From Peptostreptococcus porci (GTDB lineage: Bacteria; Bacillota; Clostridia; Peptostreptococcales; Peptostreptococcaceae): 64,000 nucleotides of DNA. The translations under genes were made by a program, and so were the position numbers. The notes beneath the pieces are model-generated. The model had not been told where the DNA came from. It made no database searches and saw only the letters and a program-made list of their open reading frames with translations. How positions within the stretch are numbered: the stretch's first letter is position 1; the number at the start of each line of letters is the position of its first letter. The stretch lies in contig NZ_VUNE01000002.1 in the NCBI RefSeq assembly GCF_009695815.1, positions 248,001 through 312,000 on the forward strand, read 5' to 3'. Positions 1-9,538 of the stretch are shown in pieces.

Positions 1-794
1 GCATTTATTCTATCTGCATAATTCAATATCGAAACTCCACCATCAATCACCCTTGATGCCAGTGTTTTATCGACAAACATATTGATTTGGTCAACTGCAA
101 CTCCAAGCATCATTGGAAGTGCCAGAATAATAATATATTTTATATTCTTATCCCCAATATCTATCGTGTACCTATGTCTATACCCAACCTTCTTAAGCCC
201 AAGTACTATTACTATATTTTGAAATATAGTAGAAACCAAAATACCGATGGCAAGCATATACACATTTGTCCTAACGCTCAACAGCGTAAATATTATTAAG
301 ATGACATTTTGCACTCCCAATCTCAAAGACGGTAGCACATACGATCCCTTAATATTTAAGTATCCACTAAAAATTGCAGCTATTGAATTAAATGTACAAC
401 CAATAAATGCAATCCTTACAAAATTGACCGTAATTTCAAATTTTTCACCACTAAACCCAGAAGCCATCGCAAATACAAGTGGCTCTGCAAAAAGTATACC
501 TAAAAGACATAAAGCTATACTGATTACCATCACTACATTAGATAGATTTGATGTAAATCTTTCAGCCTCATTTGATCCACTATTTATTTTTATATTGTTA
601 TATGCTGGTATAAAGCTAGTATTCAAGCTACTGAACAAAAAAGCAAAAATTACCGTTGGCACTGCCAGTGCAATCACAACAACATCTGCAATTTGGGAAG
701 TACCATAGTAATTTGACATCAGTATTTCCCTTATAAAACCAAATATTCTTGATATTACAGATGTCAACATCAGTATCAATGCAGTATATTTCAT
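1..794 (-). CDS. murJ: MurJ/MviN lipid II flippase, 3' end outside window
   Basis: This is the first 264 or so residues of a polytopic membrane protein; the gene runs off the left edge. I translated it by hand from ATG at 794, behind a GAAAGGA ribosome site. The N-terminus has the MurJ pattern: a first helix followed by SRIFGFIREILMS, then a second helix and SSLNTSFIPAYN, with many further hydrophobic segments. MurJ flips undecaprenyl-linked lipid II across the membrane for peptidoglycan synthesis. The known family is about 500 residues, so roughly half is present. It is transcribed divergently from ppaC. Another MOP-superfamily flippase cannot be fully excluded without the C-terminal half. 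Confidence 0.85.
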   Translation of the reverse strand, partial: MKYTALILMLTSVISRIFGFIREILMSNYYGTSQIADVVVIALAVPTVIFAFLFSSLNTSFIPAYNNIKINSGSNEAERFTSNLSNVVMVISIALCLLGILFAEPLVFAMASGFSGEKFEITVNFVRIAFIGCTFNSIAAIFSGYLNIKGSYVLPSLRLGVQNVILIIFTLLSVRTNVYMLAIGILVSTIFQNIVIVLGLKKVGYRHRYTIDIGDKNIKYIIILALPMMLGVAVDQINMFVDKTLASRVIDGGVSILNYADRIN

Positions 795-831
795 TATATT
801 TTCCTTTCTGAATCGTGTAATAACAGTATCT

Positions 832-840
832 ATTATAACA
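832..840 (-). promoter_or_regulatory. Extended -10 promoter for murJ
   Basis: TGTTATAAT on the minus strand is a TG-extended -10 box about 40 bases upstream of the murJ start. There is no clear -35 hexamer. Confidence 0.4.
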
Positions 841-897
841 TTTTTTTCTTTACTTTTGATTACGACTACTCAATTTTACTAAATAAAGCTTAAAATA

Positions 898-926
898 TTC
901 AAAATGTACTATTTTTTTGATATAAT
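898..926 (+). promoter_or_regulatory. Sigma-A promoter for ppaC operon
   Basis: TTCAAA, 17 bases, TATAAT, placed about 40 bases before the ppaC start codon. Spacing and -10 are canonical. Confidence 0.6.
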
Positions 927-964
927 GATTATGATAGAAATTTCAAATTGGAAGGAGAAATACA

Positions 965-1873
965 ATGAGTTTATTGGTTTTCGGTCATAAAAACCCTGAT
1001 ACGGATTCAATCTGTTCGAGTTTGGTAATGACAAATTTAAAAAACAAACTAGGTATAGATGCGAAATCTTGTAGATTGGGCGAAGTTAGAAAAGAAGCAG
1101 AATTCGTGCTTAATTATTTTGGAGTTGAGCCTCCCGAATTTTTAGAATCTGTAGGAAGTGAAGACAGCTGCTGTCTAGTTGATCACAACGAATATGGTCA
1201 GAGTGTTGATGGTTTACAAGATGCTACAATATTAGAAATTGTCGATCATCATAAATTAGGCGGAATAACTACTGCCACACCTTTGAGCATGACATTAAGA
1301 CCAGTTGGCTGTACAAACACAATTTTATACAATATGTACATAGAAAACAAAGTCGAAATATCAAAGCCAATCGCAGGATTAATGTTATCAGCAATATTGT
1401 CAGATACATTGATCTTTAGATCACCTACGACTACGGAGCTTGATATAGAAGCTGGTAAGGCACTTGCCAAAATAGCGGAAGTAGATTATGAAAAATATGG
1501 AATGGAAATGTTCAAGGCTGGTACTTCTCTTGATGGATACTCTGTTGAAGAGATTGTAAACATGGATTTCAAGGCTTTTGATATGGGAACAAAGAAGGTT
1601 GGTATCGGTCAGGTAATGACTCTTGACATCGACTCTGTTTTGAGTAAAAAAGATGAATTCCTTACTTATATAAATGCGTCTGAATTTGACATGCTTTATC
1701 TTGCAATTACTGATATCATCAAAGAAGGTTCTTATATGCTTTATAAGTCACCAGATGAAATAGTTGCCAATGCATTCAACGTTGAACCTGCTCAGGGAGT
1801 TTTTGTCGACGGACTTGTTTCAAGAAAGAAACAGTTGGTGCCAAACCTTACTCCAGAAGTAGAAAAATTCTAA
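965..1873 (+). CDS. ppaC: Manganese-dependent inorganic pyrophosphatase (DHH family)
   Basis: Hydrolyses pyrophosphate to phosphate in the cytoplasm, pulling biosynthetic reactions forward. The 302 residues match family II pyrophosphatases without regulatory CBS/DRTGG inserts. Metal-site motifs are visible: GHKNPDTDS (residues 7-15, with H8, D12 and D14), VDHNE near 72-76 and DHH at 94-96. The C-terminal DHHA2 part ends with the substrate-binding SRKKQ. ATG at 965 follows GGAAGGAG. It is first in a probable ppaC-cyclophilin-apbE operon, 29 bases before the next gene. Confidence 0.96.
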   Translation: MSLLVFGHKNPDTDSICSSLVMTNLKNKLGIDAKSCRLGEVRKEAEFVLNYFGVEPPEFLESVGSEDSCCLVDHNEYGQSVDGLQDATILEIVDHHKLGGITTATPLSMTLRPVGCTNTILYNMYIENKVEISKPIAGLMLSAILSDTLIFRSPTTTELDIEAGKALAKIAEVDYEKYGMEMFKAGTSLDGYSVEEIVNMDFKAFDMGTKKVGIGQVMTLDIDSVLSKKDEFLTYINASEFDMLYLAITDIIKEGSYMLYKSPDEIVANAFNVEPAQGVFVDGLVSRKKQLVPNLTPEVEKF

Positions 1874-1902
1874 CAAAAAAATAAAAAAAGAAGAGGTGTA
1901 AA

Positions 1903-2427
1903 ATGGAACAAAATAATCCGATAGTAACAATAGAAATGGAAAATGGAGATATTATTAAGGCAGAGCTTTATCCACATATAGCTCCTAACACTGTCAAAAA
2001 TTTTATTTCATTAATAAACAAGGGATATTATGATGGATTAATATTTCATAGGGTAATTAATGGTTTTATGATACAGGGAGGTTGCCCACAAGGCTCAGGA
2101 ATGGGTGGACCTGGATACAACATTTATGGAGAATTCTCGGCTAATGGATTCACAAACAACTTAAAACATGAAAGAGGTGTTCTTTCAATGGCTAGAGCAA
2201 TGAATCCAAACTCTGCTGGTTCTCAGTTCTTTATCATGCACAAAAACTCACCACATCTTGATGGACAGTATGCAAGTTTTGGTAGAGTTATAGAAGGTCT
2301 TGATATAGTAGACAAGATCGCCGAAACTGAAACAAGCTTTGGAGATAGACCAGTCAATGATCAAAAAATGAAAAAAGTAACAGTTGATACAAAGGGTGAA
2401 AGCTTCGATGAGCCAGAAAAACAATAG
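1903..2427 (+). CDS. Cyclophilin-type peptidyl-prolyl cis-trans isomerase
   Basis: Catalyses proline isomerisation during protein folding. The 174-residue protein is essentially one cyclophilin domain with no signal peptide, so it should be cytoplasmic. Key motifs are FHRVINGFMIQGG (about 48-60, including the catalytic Arg of FHR) and AGSQFFI (about 105-111), followed by HLDGQYASFGRV. The start follows GAAGAGGTG. Its last 20 bases overlap the apbE start, suggesting translational coupling. Confidence 0.95.
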   Translation: MEQNNPIVTIEMENGDIIKAELYPHIAPNTVKNFISLINKGYYDGLIFHRVINGFMIQGGCPQGSGMGGPGYNIYGEFSANGFTNNLKHERGVLSMARAMNPNSAGSQFFIMHKNSPHLDGQYASFGRVIEGLDIVDKIAETETSFGDRPVNDQKMKKVTVDTKGESFDEPEKQ

Positions 2428-3457
2428 AATACTCGAAATTGCCGTACTTGTAATCCTTATATTTGTGGTAGCGTTATATTTTTCGATGAATAAAAAAATT
2501 GATGAACTATCAAAAACCTACTACTATCTTGGGACTGTCAGTGAGGTCAAAATATTTAATGCAAAAAAAAGTAATGCTGAAGATGCTCTAGAGGATGTTA
2601 ATACAATACTAAAGGACATTCACAACAAGATGAGTGCACAGCAGGACAATACGGAAGTAAATAAAATCAACGAAAAAGCCGGCATAAGCCCTGTAGCTGT
2701 TTCAAATGAAACATTCAACGTAATTGAATCCGCAATAAAGTATGCAAATTTGACAGGTGGAGTTTTCGATCCGACTATTGGTGCCATTTCGTCACTTTGG
2801 CAAATTGGAACTAGTAATGCAAGAGTTCCTAGTGCTGACGAGATTGCAAAGAATTTACAGCTTATAAACTATAAAAATATAGAGCTTGACAAGAATAAAA
2901 AAACAGTTTTTCTAAAAGAAAAAAACATGAGACTCGATCTAGGTGCAATTGCAAAGGGTTATGCCGCAGATTTGGTTTGCGAAAATCTTACAAGCAATGA
3001 TATTGAGAGTGCCATAATCAACCTTGGTGGTAATGTTTTTGTTTTGGGTAACAAATCTGGTGAGCCTTATAAAATCGGCATACAAGCACCTTATGAGGAA
3101 ACTTCAACATCAATTGGTTATATCAAGGGTGAAAATACCTCTGTAGTCACATCTGGAATTTACGAAAGATTCGTCAAGGATGGAGACAAACTGTATCACC
3201 ATATGTTAAACCCTAAAACTGGATATCCATTTGAAAACAATTTAAACTCTGTTACTATTGTTTCAAAGAAGTCTATTGATGGAGATGCTTTATCTACTTC
3301 TACCTTTGGAATGGGACTTGAAAAGGGTATGGAGTTTATTAATTCAAAAAAGGATGTTGGAGCTATATTTTTGACGAAAGACAAAAAGATATACTTGTCA
3401 GATTCAATGAAATCGAAGTTTATTTTGACTGACGAATCATATAAAATTGTCGAATAA
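2408..3457 (+). CDS. apbE: FAD:protein FMN transferase (ApbE), membrane anchored
   Basis: ApbE covalently attaches FMN to Thr/Ser of target flavoproteins, or moves FMN for extracytoplasmic Fe-S/flavin proteins. It carries an N-terminal hydrophobic anchor (residues about 8-26) without a lipobox Cys, then the ApbE core with FDPTIGAISSLWQIG, the metal-site motif DLGAIAKGYAAD and the HHMLNPKTGYPF segment. I chose ATG at 2408 because AGGGTG lies about 10 bases upstream; the frame is open to a TTG at 2384. It overlaps the cyclophilin stop. Possible clients include the FMN_bind-like protein at 39699-42977, but that link is inference and that protein's motif is degenerate. Confidence 0.93.
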   Translation: MSQKNNRILEIAVLVILIFVVALYFSMNKKIDELSKTYYYLGTVSEVKIFNAKKSNAEDALEDVNTILKDIHNKMSAQQDNTEVNKINEKAGISPVAVSNETFNVIESAIKYANLTGGVFDPTIGAISSLWQIGTSNARVPSADEIAKNLQLINYKNIELDKNKKTVFLKEKNMRLDLGAIAKGYAADLVCENLTSNDIESAIINLGGNVFVLGNKSGEPYKIGIQAPYEETSTSIGYIKGENTSVVTSGIYERFVKDGDKLYHHMLNPKTGYPFENNLNSVTIVSKKSIDGDALSTSTFGMGLEKGMEFINSKKDVGAIFLTKDKKIYLSDSMKSKFILTDESYKIVE

Positions 3458-3518
3458 AAAAAATATTTTTCTGCAACAACTGTTGTCAGATTAATATAAA
3501 ACAGTATAGTTTGCTATA

Positions 3519-3549
3519 TGGTAGGGTGCACTCGTTTGCTACCCTACCA
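3519..3549 (+). terminator. Hairpin after apbE
   Basis: Nine-bp perfect stem, TGGTAGGGT pairing with ACCCTACCA, with a 13-base loop. No T-run follows, so termination may be weak. Confidence 0.45.
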
Positions 3550-3691
3550 AATATTTATATAAATTTGATATAGGTATTCGTCATTTATATTTGATATGAC
3601 TGCTGTAAGTGCCTTGGTTATTCGAGCCTTGCACAACATTTTTAACAAAACGAATTTCGATTTAATATATTAAAGCAGAGAGAGGTGGCCA

Positions 3692-6403
3692 ATGAAACCA
3701 AAAAAAGATCTATTAAAAATCATGATAATCTACAGCTGTATTTTTTTATCTCTGTCCTCTATCATTATTTTTATTATGTATAAGGATGGCAGAAGTTTTG
3801 TATATTATGGTGATGCATTTGTACAACACTTTCCATCTCAAATATTTATATCCAAATACCTCAATGATATCGTAAAGAATGGTTTTTATTTGTTCAACTT
3901 TAATATCGGTCTCGGACAGGATGTTTTAAGCACATACCATTATTACGGATTAACGGATCCATTGAGTGCAATTTTTCTAATTAAAAATCTTAGCCCTGTA
4001 ACATTATACATGGTTAGAATATTCCTTAGAATTTATCTATCTGGAATCGCATTTATCTTCATGTGTGCGTACTTTACAGAAAAGAAATATTCTATAAGCA
4101 TTGCTTTTGGTGCCGTTTTGTACACATTCTCCAATTATGCCTTATCTCCTGGTATGATGCATCCATTTTTTATCAATGCAATGATTTTGCTACCTCTTAT
4201 GGTTATAGCTGTGCATAAATTGGTTTATAAAAATAAGATTTTGCTATTTGTGATAGTGTTCGCTACTTCACTTATTACAAATGTATACTTGTCAATTATA
4301 CTGTCAGTAACTGCATTTTTTTATGCATTGATTTGTACGATTGACATTTTCTTAAAAAAAGGTCTTTCAAACGGCATACGAGTTTTCGGCAGAGGTATGT
4401 TTTCCTATTTGCTGTCATTTTTAATATCCGGTATAGTAACCTTTCCAGTTGTTAATAGCATTATTACCAACAGTATTAGAAATATAGATAGCAAGGTTGA
4501 GCTACCTTTTATAATGACTAAAAGTGACCTCATTAATTTCTTTTATGAGTTTTTTAGAGCTCCAAACTCCAATAATTTTGCATTGGTGGGAATTTCGATT
4601 GTGGTATTGGTTACGCTTATCGATATGTTTATCAACAAAGGCAACTTAAAGCTGAAAATTATTTCTTTTTTCACTTTATTGCTAATACTATCTCCGAAAT
4701 TACACAAGCTATTTGGAGGATTTCTATATGATAACTACAGATGGTACTTCATCGTTACACTATTACTTTCATATATTTTCGTTATTCGATTTGAGTCTGT
4801 GGTTGAATCGCAAGGGTACAAAAAAATATCGATATGCTTCACTACTTTACTGATAGTCGCTGTATATACATATAGAACATATTTGAGATATGCCAATAAT
4901 CCTAATTTGATGAAGATACAATCGAAAATTGCATTTTCCAATGATGTTTTCCCAATAGTAGTTGCTTTTGCACTAATTGCGATAATTTTATTTTTCAGAA
5001 ATAAAAATATTAAGAGTAGCTCGATATATATGCTTATGATAATATCTTTCTCAGTAAATATGTTTATTTACGCCAAACAAAGCTCGTATTCAAGAGCTTT
5101 TGTAAAAAATGATATATTACATGAAAGACTGGATAAATACGACAAATATAAGGATATTTTGGCAGATAACAGCGAATTTTTTAGAGTTGACAATCCAAAC
5201 ACAGCAGAGAATAATTATTCCGATATATTTGGATACAATTCAATACCAATTAATTATAGCATTGAAAACAAAAATTTTTCACTGTTTAATTTGGAATATA
5301 AAAACACTGCTTCTATTCCTATAACAGTTGTAAGAGGATTTGATAGCAGAGCCATACTAAACTCGATTACATCAACTAAATACTATCTTTCCAATTCTAA
5401 AATACCTTTTGGATATAAAAAAATATCTGATGGCTTATATGAAAATATATACTATCTTCCGTTTGGCTTTACATATGATAAATATGTAAGCTATGACGAC
5501 ATTAGAATGTTAGATGTATTAAAGAAACAAAACATATTACTTGAAGCTTGTATTATTAACGATGCTGACAATAAAAAATCAAGTTTGACAGATATTAAAA
5601 AACTTGAGGATAATTATTTCAGAAAGTCAAGTTTGGTTGATACGAAGTTAGATTTTAAGGCTTTTAAAGCTTCAAAGGACACCAAAAATACAAAGCAGAT
5701 AATACAGAATAAAAATATTATTAAAAACAAAAAAGAGGATGCTCTCATCCTTGAATATGATGCAAAGCTCAAGGGCGAGCTTTATTTAAGAATAGACAGC
5801 CAAGATGTTTTTAAAAATAATCCACATATTTTTGTTACACATAACGGAGAAGAGAGATACTATGATTTTATCAGTAAGCATTCAAATTGGTATGCTGGAG
5901 AAAATCAAAAGCTTATAAATATTGGATATATTGACAGTGGCAAAAATCAATTAAAAATCAGAATTCCCAATGAAGGAGAATTCGATTTATCAAAAATCAG
6001 TTTGGATTTGATTAGTTTTGGCAATTACGAAACAAATATTGAAAAGCTAAAAGGTAACCATCTTGAAAACGTGTCTATGAGTAAAAATGGCTTTACAGGT
6101 GAAATAGAGAACAAAGAAAGCAAATTGCTATTCATTTCAATTCCGTTTAATGACGGATGGAAGGCATTTGTAGATGGAAAAGAAACTGATATATTTAGGG
6201 CAAATACCAGCTTTATGGCAATTAAGCTAGACTCAGGGTCACATAAGGTTGAGTTTAAATATGAAAGACCCCTTCAAAGCATTGGTGTTATTTCAACAAT
6301 TATAGGCATACTGCTATTTGTGAGCTACATTGTGTTTAGAAAGCTTAATACCAAGCATGGTGCATTTAGAAAAAAAGAATCGAATAAATTTTTTAAGAGC
6401 TGA
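3692..6403 (+). CDS. yfhO: YfhO family polytopic membrane protein (GT-C type glycosyltransferase)
   Basis: A 903-residue protein with about a dozen transmembrane segments in residues 1-460 and another near 868-888. It has the YfhO signature: YYGDAFVQHFPSQ after the first helix, then GLGQDVLSTYHYYGLTDPL. The C-terminal extracellular domain ends with DGWKAFVDGKETDIFRANTSF and a final helix. In Bacillus and Listeria, YfhO works with a CsbB-type transferase to glycosylate lipoteichoic acid on the outer membrane face. No csbB-like gene is adjacent, so the acceptor here is unknown. The start follows GAGAGGTGG. It appears monocistronic and ends in a strong terminator. Confidence 0.88.
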   Translation: MKPKKDLLKIMIIYSCIFLSLSSIIIFIMYKDGRSFVYYGDAFVQHFPSQIFISKYLNDIVKNGFYLFNFNIGLGQDVLSTYHYYGLTDPLSAIFLIKNLSPVTLYMVRIFLRIYLSGIAFIFMCAYFTEKKYSISIAFGAVLYTFSNYALSPGMMHPFFINAMILLPLMVIAVHKLVYKNKILLFVIVFATSLITNVYLSIILSVTAFFYALICTIDIFLKKGLSNGIRVFGRGMFSYLLSFLISGIVTFPVVNSIITNSIRNIDSKVELPFIMTKSDLINFFYEFFRAPNSNNFALVGISIVVLVTLIDMFINKGNLKLKIISFFTLLLILSPKLHKLFGGFLYDNYRWYFIVTLLLSYIFVIRFESVVESQGYKKISICFTTLLIVAVYTYRTYLRYANNPNLMKIQSKIAFSNDVFPIVVAFALIAIILFFRNKNIKSSSIYMLMIISFSVNMFIYAKQSSYSRAFVKNDILHERLDKYDKYKDILADNSEFFRVDNPNTAENNYSDIFGYNSIPINYSIENKNFSLFNLEYKNTASIPITVVRGFDSRAILNSITSTKYYLSNSKIPFGYKKISDGLYENIYYLPFGFTYDKYVSYDDIRMLDVLKKQNILLEACIINDADNKKSSLTDIKKLEDNYFRKSSLVDTKLDFKAFKASKDTKNTKQIIQNKNIIKNKKEDALILEYDAKLKGELYLRIDSQDVFKNNPHIFVTHNGEERYYDFISKHSNWYAGENQKLINIGYIDSGKNQLKIRIPNEGEFDLSKISLDLISFGNYETNIEKLKGNHLENVSMSKNGFTGEIENKESKLLFISIPFNDGWKAFVDGKETDIFRANTSFMAIKLDSGSHKVEFKYERPLQSIGVISTIIGILLFVSYIVFRKLNTKHGAFRKKESNKFFKS

Positions 6404-6428
6404 CCCAAAGGTTAGACAAACGAGATAT

Positions 6429-6475
6429 GAGGTTGAACACTGTATGTATAAGCATATGTGTTTAGCCTCTTTTTC
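6429..6475 (+). terminator. Rho-independent terminator of yfhO
   Basis: GAGGTTGAACAC pairs with GTGTTTAGCCTC (12 bp with two G-U pairs), the loop arms pair further, and a run of five T follows. Confidence 0.75.
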
Positions 6476-6595
6476 TCTGTGACCAATCTTATAAGCCAGC
6501 TCTTTCACAGGATGTATAATATGTTTAATCTAAATATCTACTAAATTTCTATTTACTACATTTCAACTAATCTATAACTACTCCTAACAAAACAA

Positions 6596-7771
6596 TCAAT
6601 GAACTATTAACACAAATATCAAATGAGCAAAAACACCAGCGCACAAACCACCTATTGTATGCGATAGGATTGCCTTTCCAGCAAGCTCTCTTGACTTAAG
6701 TGCATCCATCATTCCGATATGTGTACTCAAGTATCCAGACCAACACATACCCATCGCAGTAAATACCGCAATGTCATTTGCAGTGGCATGACCAGTCTTC
6801 AATAACTCTGGAACCAATGATATTGCAGCTCCAACAGCTCCAAGTGAAGTTATTGGGAATGCAATAGCTTCTGCTGACTGGAATCCGAATAACGGTTCAA
6901 TTATAAATTTGATTTTGTCCCCAAGATACGGAAGCAATTTTACACCTTCATAAGCTGCTCCAGTGTACTGACCTCCTTTTCCTGGTCCGAATGTTAGCAT
7001 CATAACAAATGTACATACAATAAGTACTCCAGGTATAATGGCCATTCCCATCTCTACCCCGTTTTTACCACCTTCTAACAAAGCATCCAAAACTCTCTGG
7101 AATAAATTTCCAGTCCTAATGTATCTAAATTCGTTCTGATTTTCGCTACTTGAACTAGTTTCTGAGTTTAAATTTTCATCTGCAACCAATTTATCGTATG
7201 CCGAATCCCCATAATATTTCTTAGTTTGTCTAAGCATCAGTCTAACACTTATTACAGATCCTATTATTGCAGCCAAATTACCTATTAGCGCTGGAGTAAT
7301 ATACTCAGGACCTTGAGAAATCATAAATGTCGTTACAATCAAGCCCATACCAAACGAAGTTCCCAAGTTACACAATGCAGGAATCTGATACCTCTTGAAA
7401 TATTGTGTAAACATCTTATCACTCGCAAATGGTATAATAGCAGGATTATCTGAAAGATATGTGGCAACTGCACCTGTTATACTTGCACCTGGAAGACCCC
7501 ATATAGGTTTCATCAAAGGAGCAAAGATCTTATTGATGAGCGAAATAACTCCAAATTCCGACAGTAGCGCACTTATCGCACCAGCTAGAACAGCCATAGC
7601 CATAATCAAGAATACAGTTGACAACAACAAATCATGTGCCGTAGCAATCATGGTCTTGAACATTGGCCCCACGCCCATGACCGACCCTAAGGCTCCAAAT
7701 CCAGCGATAAATATGGCCAGAAATACAAAAGTTTCAAGACTTATAGCTTTTACCTTTTTCTTGTTTTCCAT
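6596..7771 (-). CDS. Nucleoside-recognition (Gate) domain membrane protein
   Basis: A 391-residue integral membrane protein with two Gate-like halves. Typical segments are AGAISALLSEFGVI, YLSDNPAIIPFASDK and the conserved repeat-like GMCWSGYLSTHIGMMDAL near the C-terminus. Family members are often called nucleoside-recognition or YjiH/SpmA-like proteins; the transported molecule is not established. The start is ATG at 7771, six bases after AGAGGTG; an upstream GTG at 7780 lies inside that ribosome site. It lies downstream of the M18 aminopeptidase, separated by a probable terminator and its own promoter. Confidence 0.75.
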   Translation of the reverse strand: MENKKKVKAISLETFVFLAIFIAGFGALGSVMGVGPMFKTMIATAHDLLLSTVFLIMAMAVLAGAISALLSEFGVISLINKIFAPLMKPIWGLPGASITGAVATYLSDNPAIIPFASDKMFTQYFKRYQIPALCNLGTSFGMGLIVTTFMISQGPEYITPALIGNLAAIIGSVISVRLMLRQTKKYYGDSAYDKLVADENLNSETSSSSENQNEFRYIRTGNLFQRVLDALLEGGKNGVEMGMAIIPGVLIVCTFVMMLTFGPGKGGQYTGAAYEGVKLLPYLGDKIKFIIEPLFGFQSAEAIAFPITSLGAVGAAISLVPELLKTGHATANDIAVFTAMGMCWSGYLSTHIGMMDALKSRELAGKAILSHTIGGLCAGVFAHLIFVLIVH

Positions 7772-7835
7772 AAAGTTCACCTCTTCTATTCATTTTTTAT
7801 TTGTTATCTTTAATCTTTTTATTAAGACCAAACAA

Positions 7836-7875
7836 TAACCTTAATATTATTATAACATAAATTTTGAAAAGGTTA
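7836..7875 (-). promoter_or_regulatory. Promoter with overlapping inverted repeat, upstream of Gate-domain gene
   Basis: TGTTATAAT (7857-7849, minus) is an extended -10. It sits between the arms TAACCTT (7836-7842) and AAGGTTA (7869-7875), a 7-bp inverted repeat that could be an operator. This is the only signal I see in the 315-base gap apart from the terminator at 8014-8050. Confidence 0.4.
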
Positions 7876-8013
7876 GCATACTTTTTTTATTAAGGTGCTT
7901 ATTATTGTTATTTTTTACACGTATATACATATTGAAAACATATAAAATACAACGTGTTCAGCAGTTTTTCAAAAAAATATTTTTTTTCTAATTTTTTTCA
8001 TTTTCAACAATAA

Positions 8014-8050
8014 AACTTGTGTATTATATCGTAAATATTCTACACAAGTT
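8014..8050 (-). terminator. Terminator after M18 aminopeptidase
   Basis: AACTTGTGTA and TACACAAGTT form a perfect 10-bp stem with a 17-base loop. On the minus strand a short T-rich stretch follows, ending the hem-pcrA-aminopeptidase operon. Confidence 0.55.
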
Positions 8051-8086
8051 CAATGTTAAAACAATATTATTTTATTATCTATTTGA

Positions 8087-9538
8087 CTATTTTTCATAGA
8101 AAGCTGCCATAAGATTATAATATTCCACATAGTCCTTTATCATTCCAAGCTCTCTAATTGAATGCATCGACAGTATCGGCATACCAATATCTACAACAGG
8201 CATTATTACCTTTGATGAAACAATTGAGCCTATCGTCGCACCACTTCTCATATCAGAACGATTTACAAAAATTTGATATTTAATATTTTTGTCATCGCAA
8301 ATCAATTTAATTACCGATGCCGAAAATGAATCCGTTGCATATGCTTTGCCAGCATGAGCCTTGATTGCAGGTCCATTGCCGAATATCAACTTATGATTTG
8401 AATCAGATTTTTCCGGTTTATTTGGATGTACTGCATGAGAAAGATCCGCCGATATCATAAATGAAGAATGCAAGCATCTTAGGAACTCCTCTCTCCCATT
8501 TCCCAATGCAAGAATAATTCTCTCCATCACATTCGCCAATATATTAGAGTCTGCACCCTCGCCCGACATACTTCCGACTTCCTCGTGGTTAAATGCAACT
8601 GCCATTTTTATAGAATATGACTTTTTTAAGTTGTCATGGTTTTTTTCGTTATTTTTTCTCCTATTTTCATCAAGTTCTTTATTATCTAAGGAAGAAAATC
8701 TTAGTTTATTTTGAGAATATTTTATCAGTGATTTGATGCTTGGATAGACACTCGCAAGATTATCCAATCTTGAACAAGACAGATACTCCCCTTTTGATCC
8801 AATTATATTACCAGCTTCATATTCGTATAAAAATAGCTCAAAATCAACTATTTCGTCAATTGCTACAGCATCACCGTATTTTAGTCTTATATCCTCAGAG
8901 ATAATTTCTCTTATATAATCCTCACTGTCTATTCTTTCTCCTGTTTCTAAAACAAGTGGCATAACATCACTTTGCTTATTATATTCCAATCCTGTATTTA
9001 CATTTGGATTCATATGTATTGCCAAATTTGGGATAATACACAGTGGCTTTTTTATATTTATTATATATTCCTTCGGATGAAAATAATTTTCAGCATTTTT
9101 TACGAAAACTCGCCCTGCAATAGCCAGTGGTCTATCAAGCCAAGAGCTAATAATCATTCCACCATAGGATTCTACGCTCAGCTTGATTCCACCATCTATC
9201 TTTATCTCAGATTTTGGTTTTATTTTAAAGCACGGTGAGTCACTATGGCTTCCAATTATTCTAAAGCTTGTATTTCCAATAGTTTCTTCAACAACAAATG
9301 AAATGATAGACGATGAGTTTACTTCCAGATAGTATCTACCACCATTTTCTATCTTCCATTCATCAAATGTTTCTAGCTTATCAAACCCAGCCTCTGATAA
9401 CTCTTTTTTTAAATTATCGACCACATTGTATGGAGTAGGGCTGTTGTTGATGAACTCAACCAACTGCTCAGCCAAAGCTATTTCTTCTTGATTAATCAAT
9501 ATATTTTCTCGATCTACCAAAAAATCCTCTCTATTCAT
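8087..9538 (-). CDS. M18 family metallo-aminopeptidase
   Basis: A di-zinc aminopeptidase removing N-terminal residues from peptides, probably cytoplasmic. Its 483 residues show the M18 pattern: NSPTPYNVV near residues 32-40, the metal ligand segment GSHSDSPCFKIKP, HEEVGSMSG with the catalytic Glu pair, and SADLSHAVHPN, then DMRSGATIG near the C-terminus. An insert around ELDENRRKNNEKN is hydrophilic and variable. The start codon overlaps the pcrA stop as TGATG, which implies translational coupling at the end of the hem operon. Confidence 0.93.
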   Translation of the reverse strand: MNREDFLVDRENILINQEEIALAEQLVEFINNSPTPYNVVDNLKKELSEAGFDKLETFDEWKIENGGRYYLEVNSSSIISFVVEETIGNTSFRIIGSHSDSPCFKIKPKSEIKIDGGIKLSVESYGGMIISSWLDRPLAIAGRVFVKNAENYFHPKEYIINIKKPLCIIPNLAIHMNPNVNTGLEYNKQSDVMPLVLETGERIDSEDYIREIISEDIRLKYGDAVAIDEIVDFELFLYEYEAGNIIGSKGEYLSCSRLDNLASVYPSIKSLIKYSQNKLRFSSLDNKELDENRRKNNEKNHDNLKKSYSIKMAVAFNHEEVGSMSGEGADSNILANVMERIILALGNGREEFLRCLHSSFMISADLSHAVHPNKPEKSDSNHKLIFGNGPAIKAHAGKAYATDSFSASVIKLICDDKNIKYQIFVNRSDMRSGATIGSIVSSKVIMPVVDIGMPILSMHSIRELGMIKDYVEYYNLMAAFYEK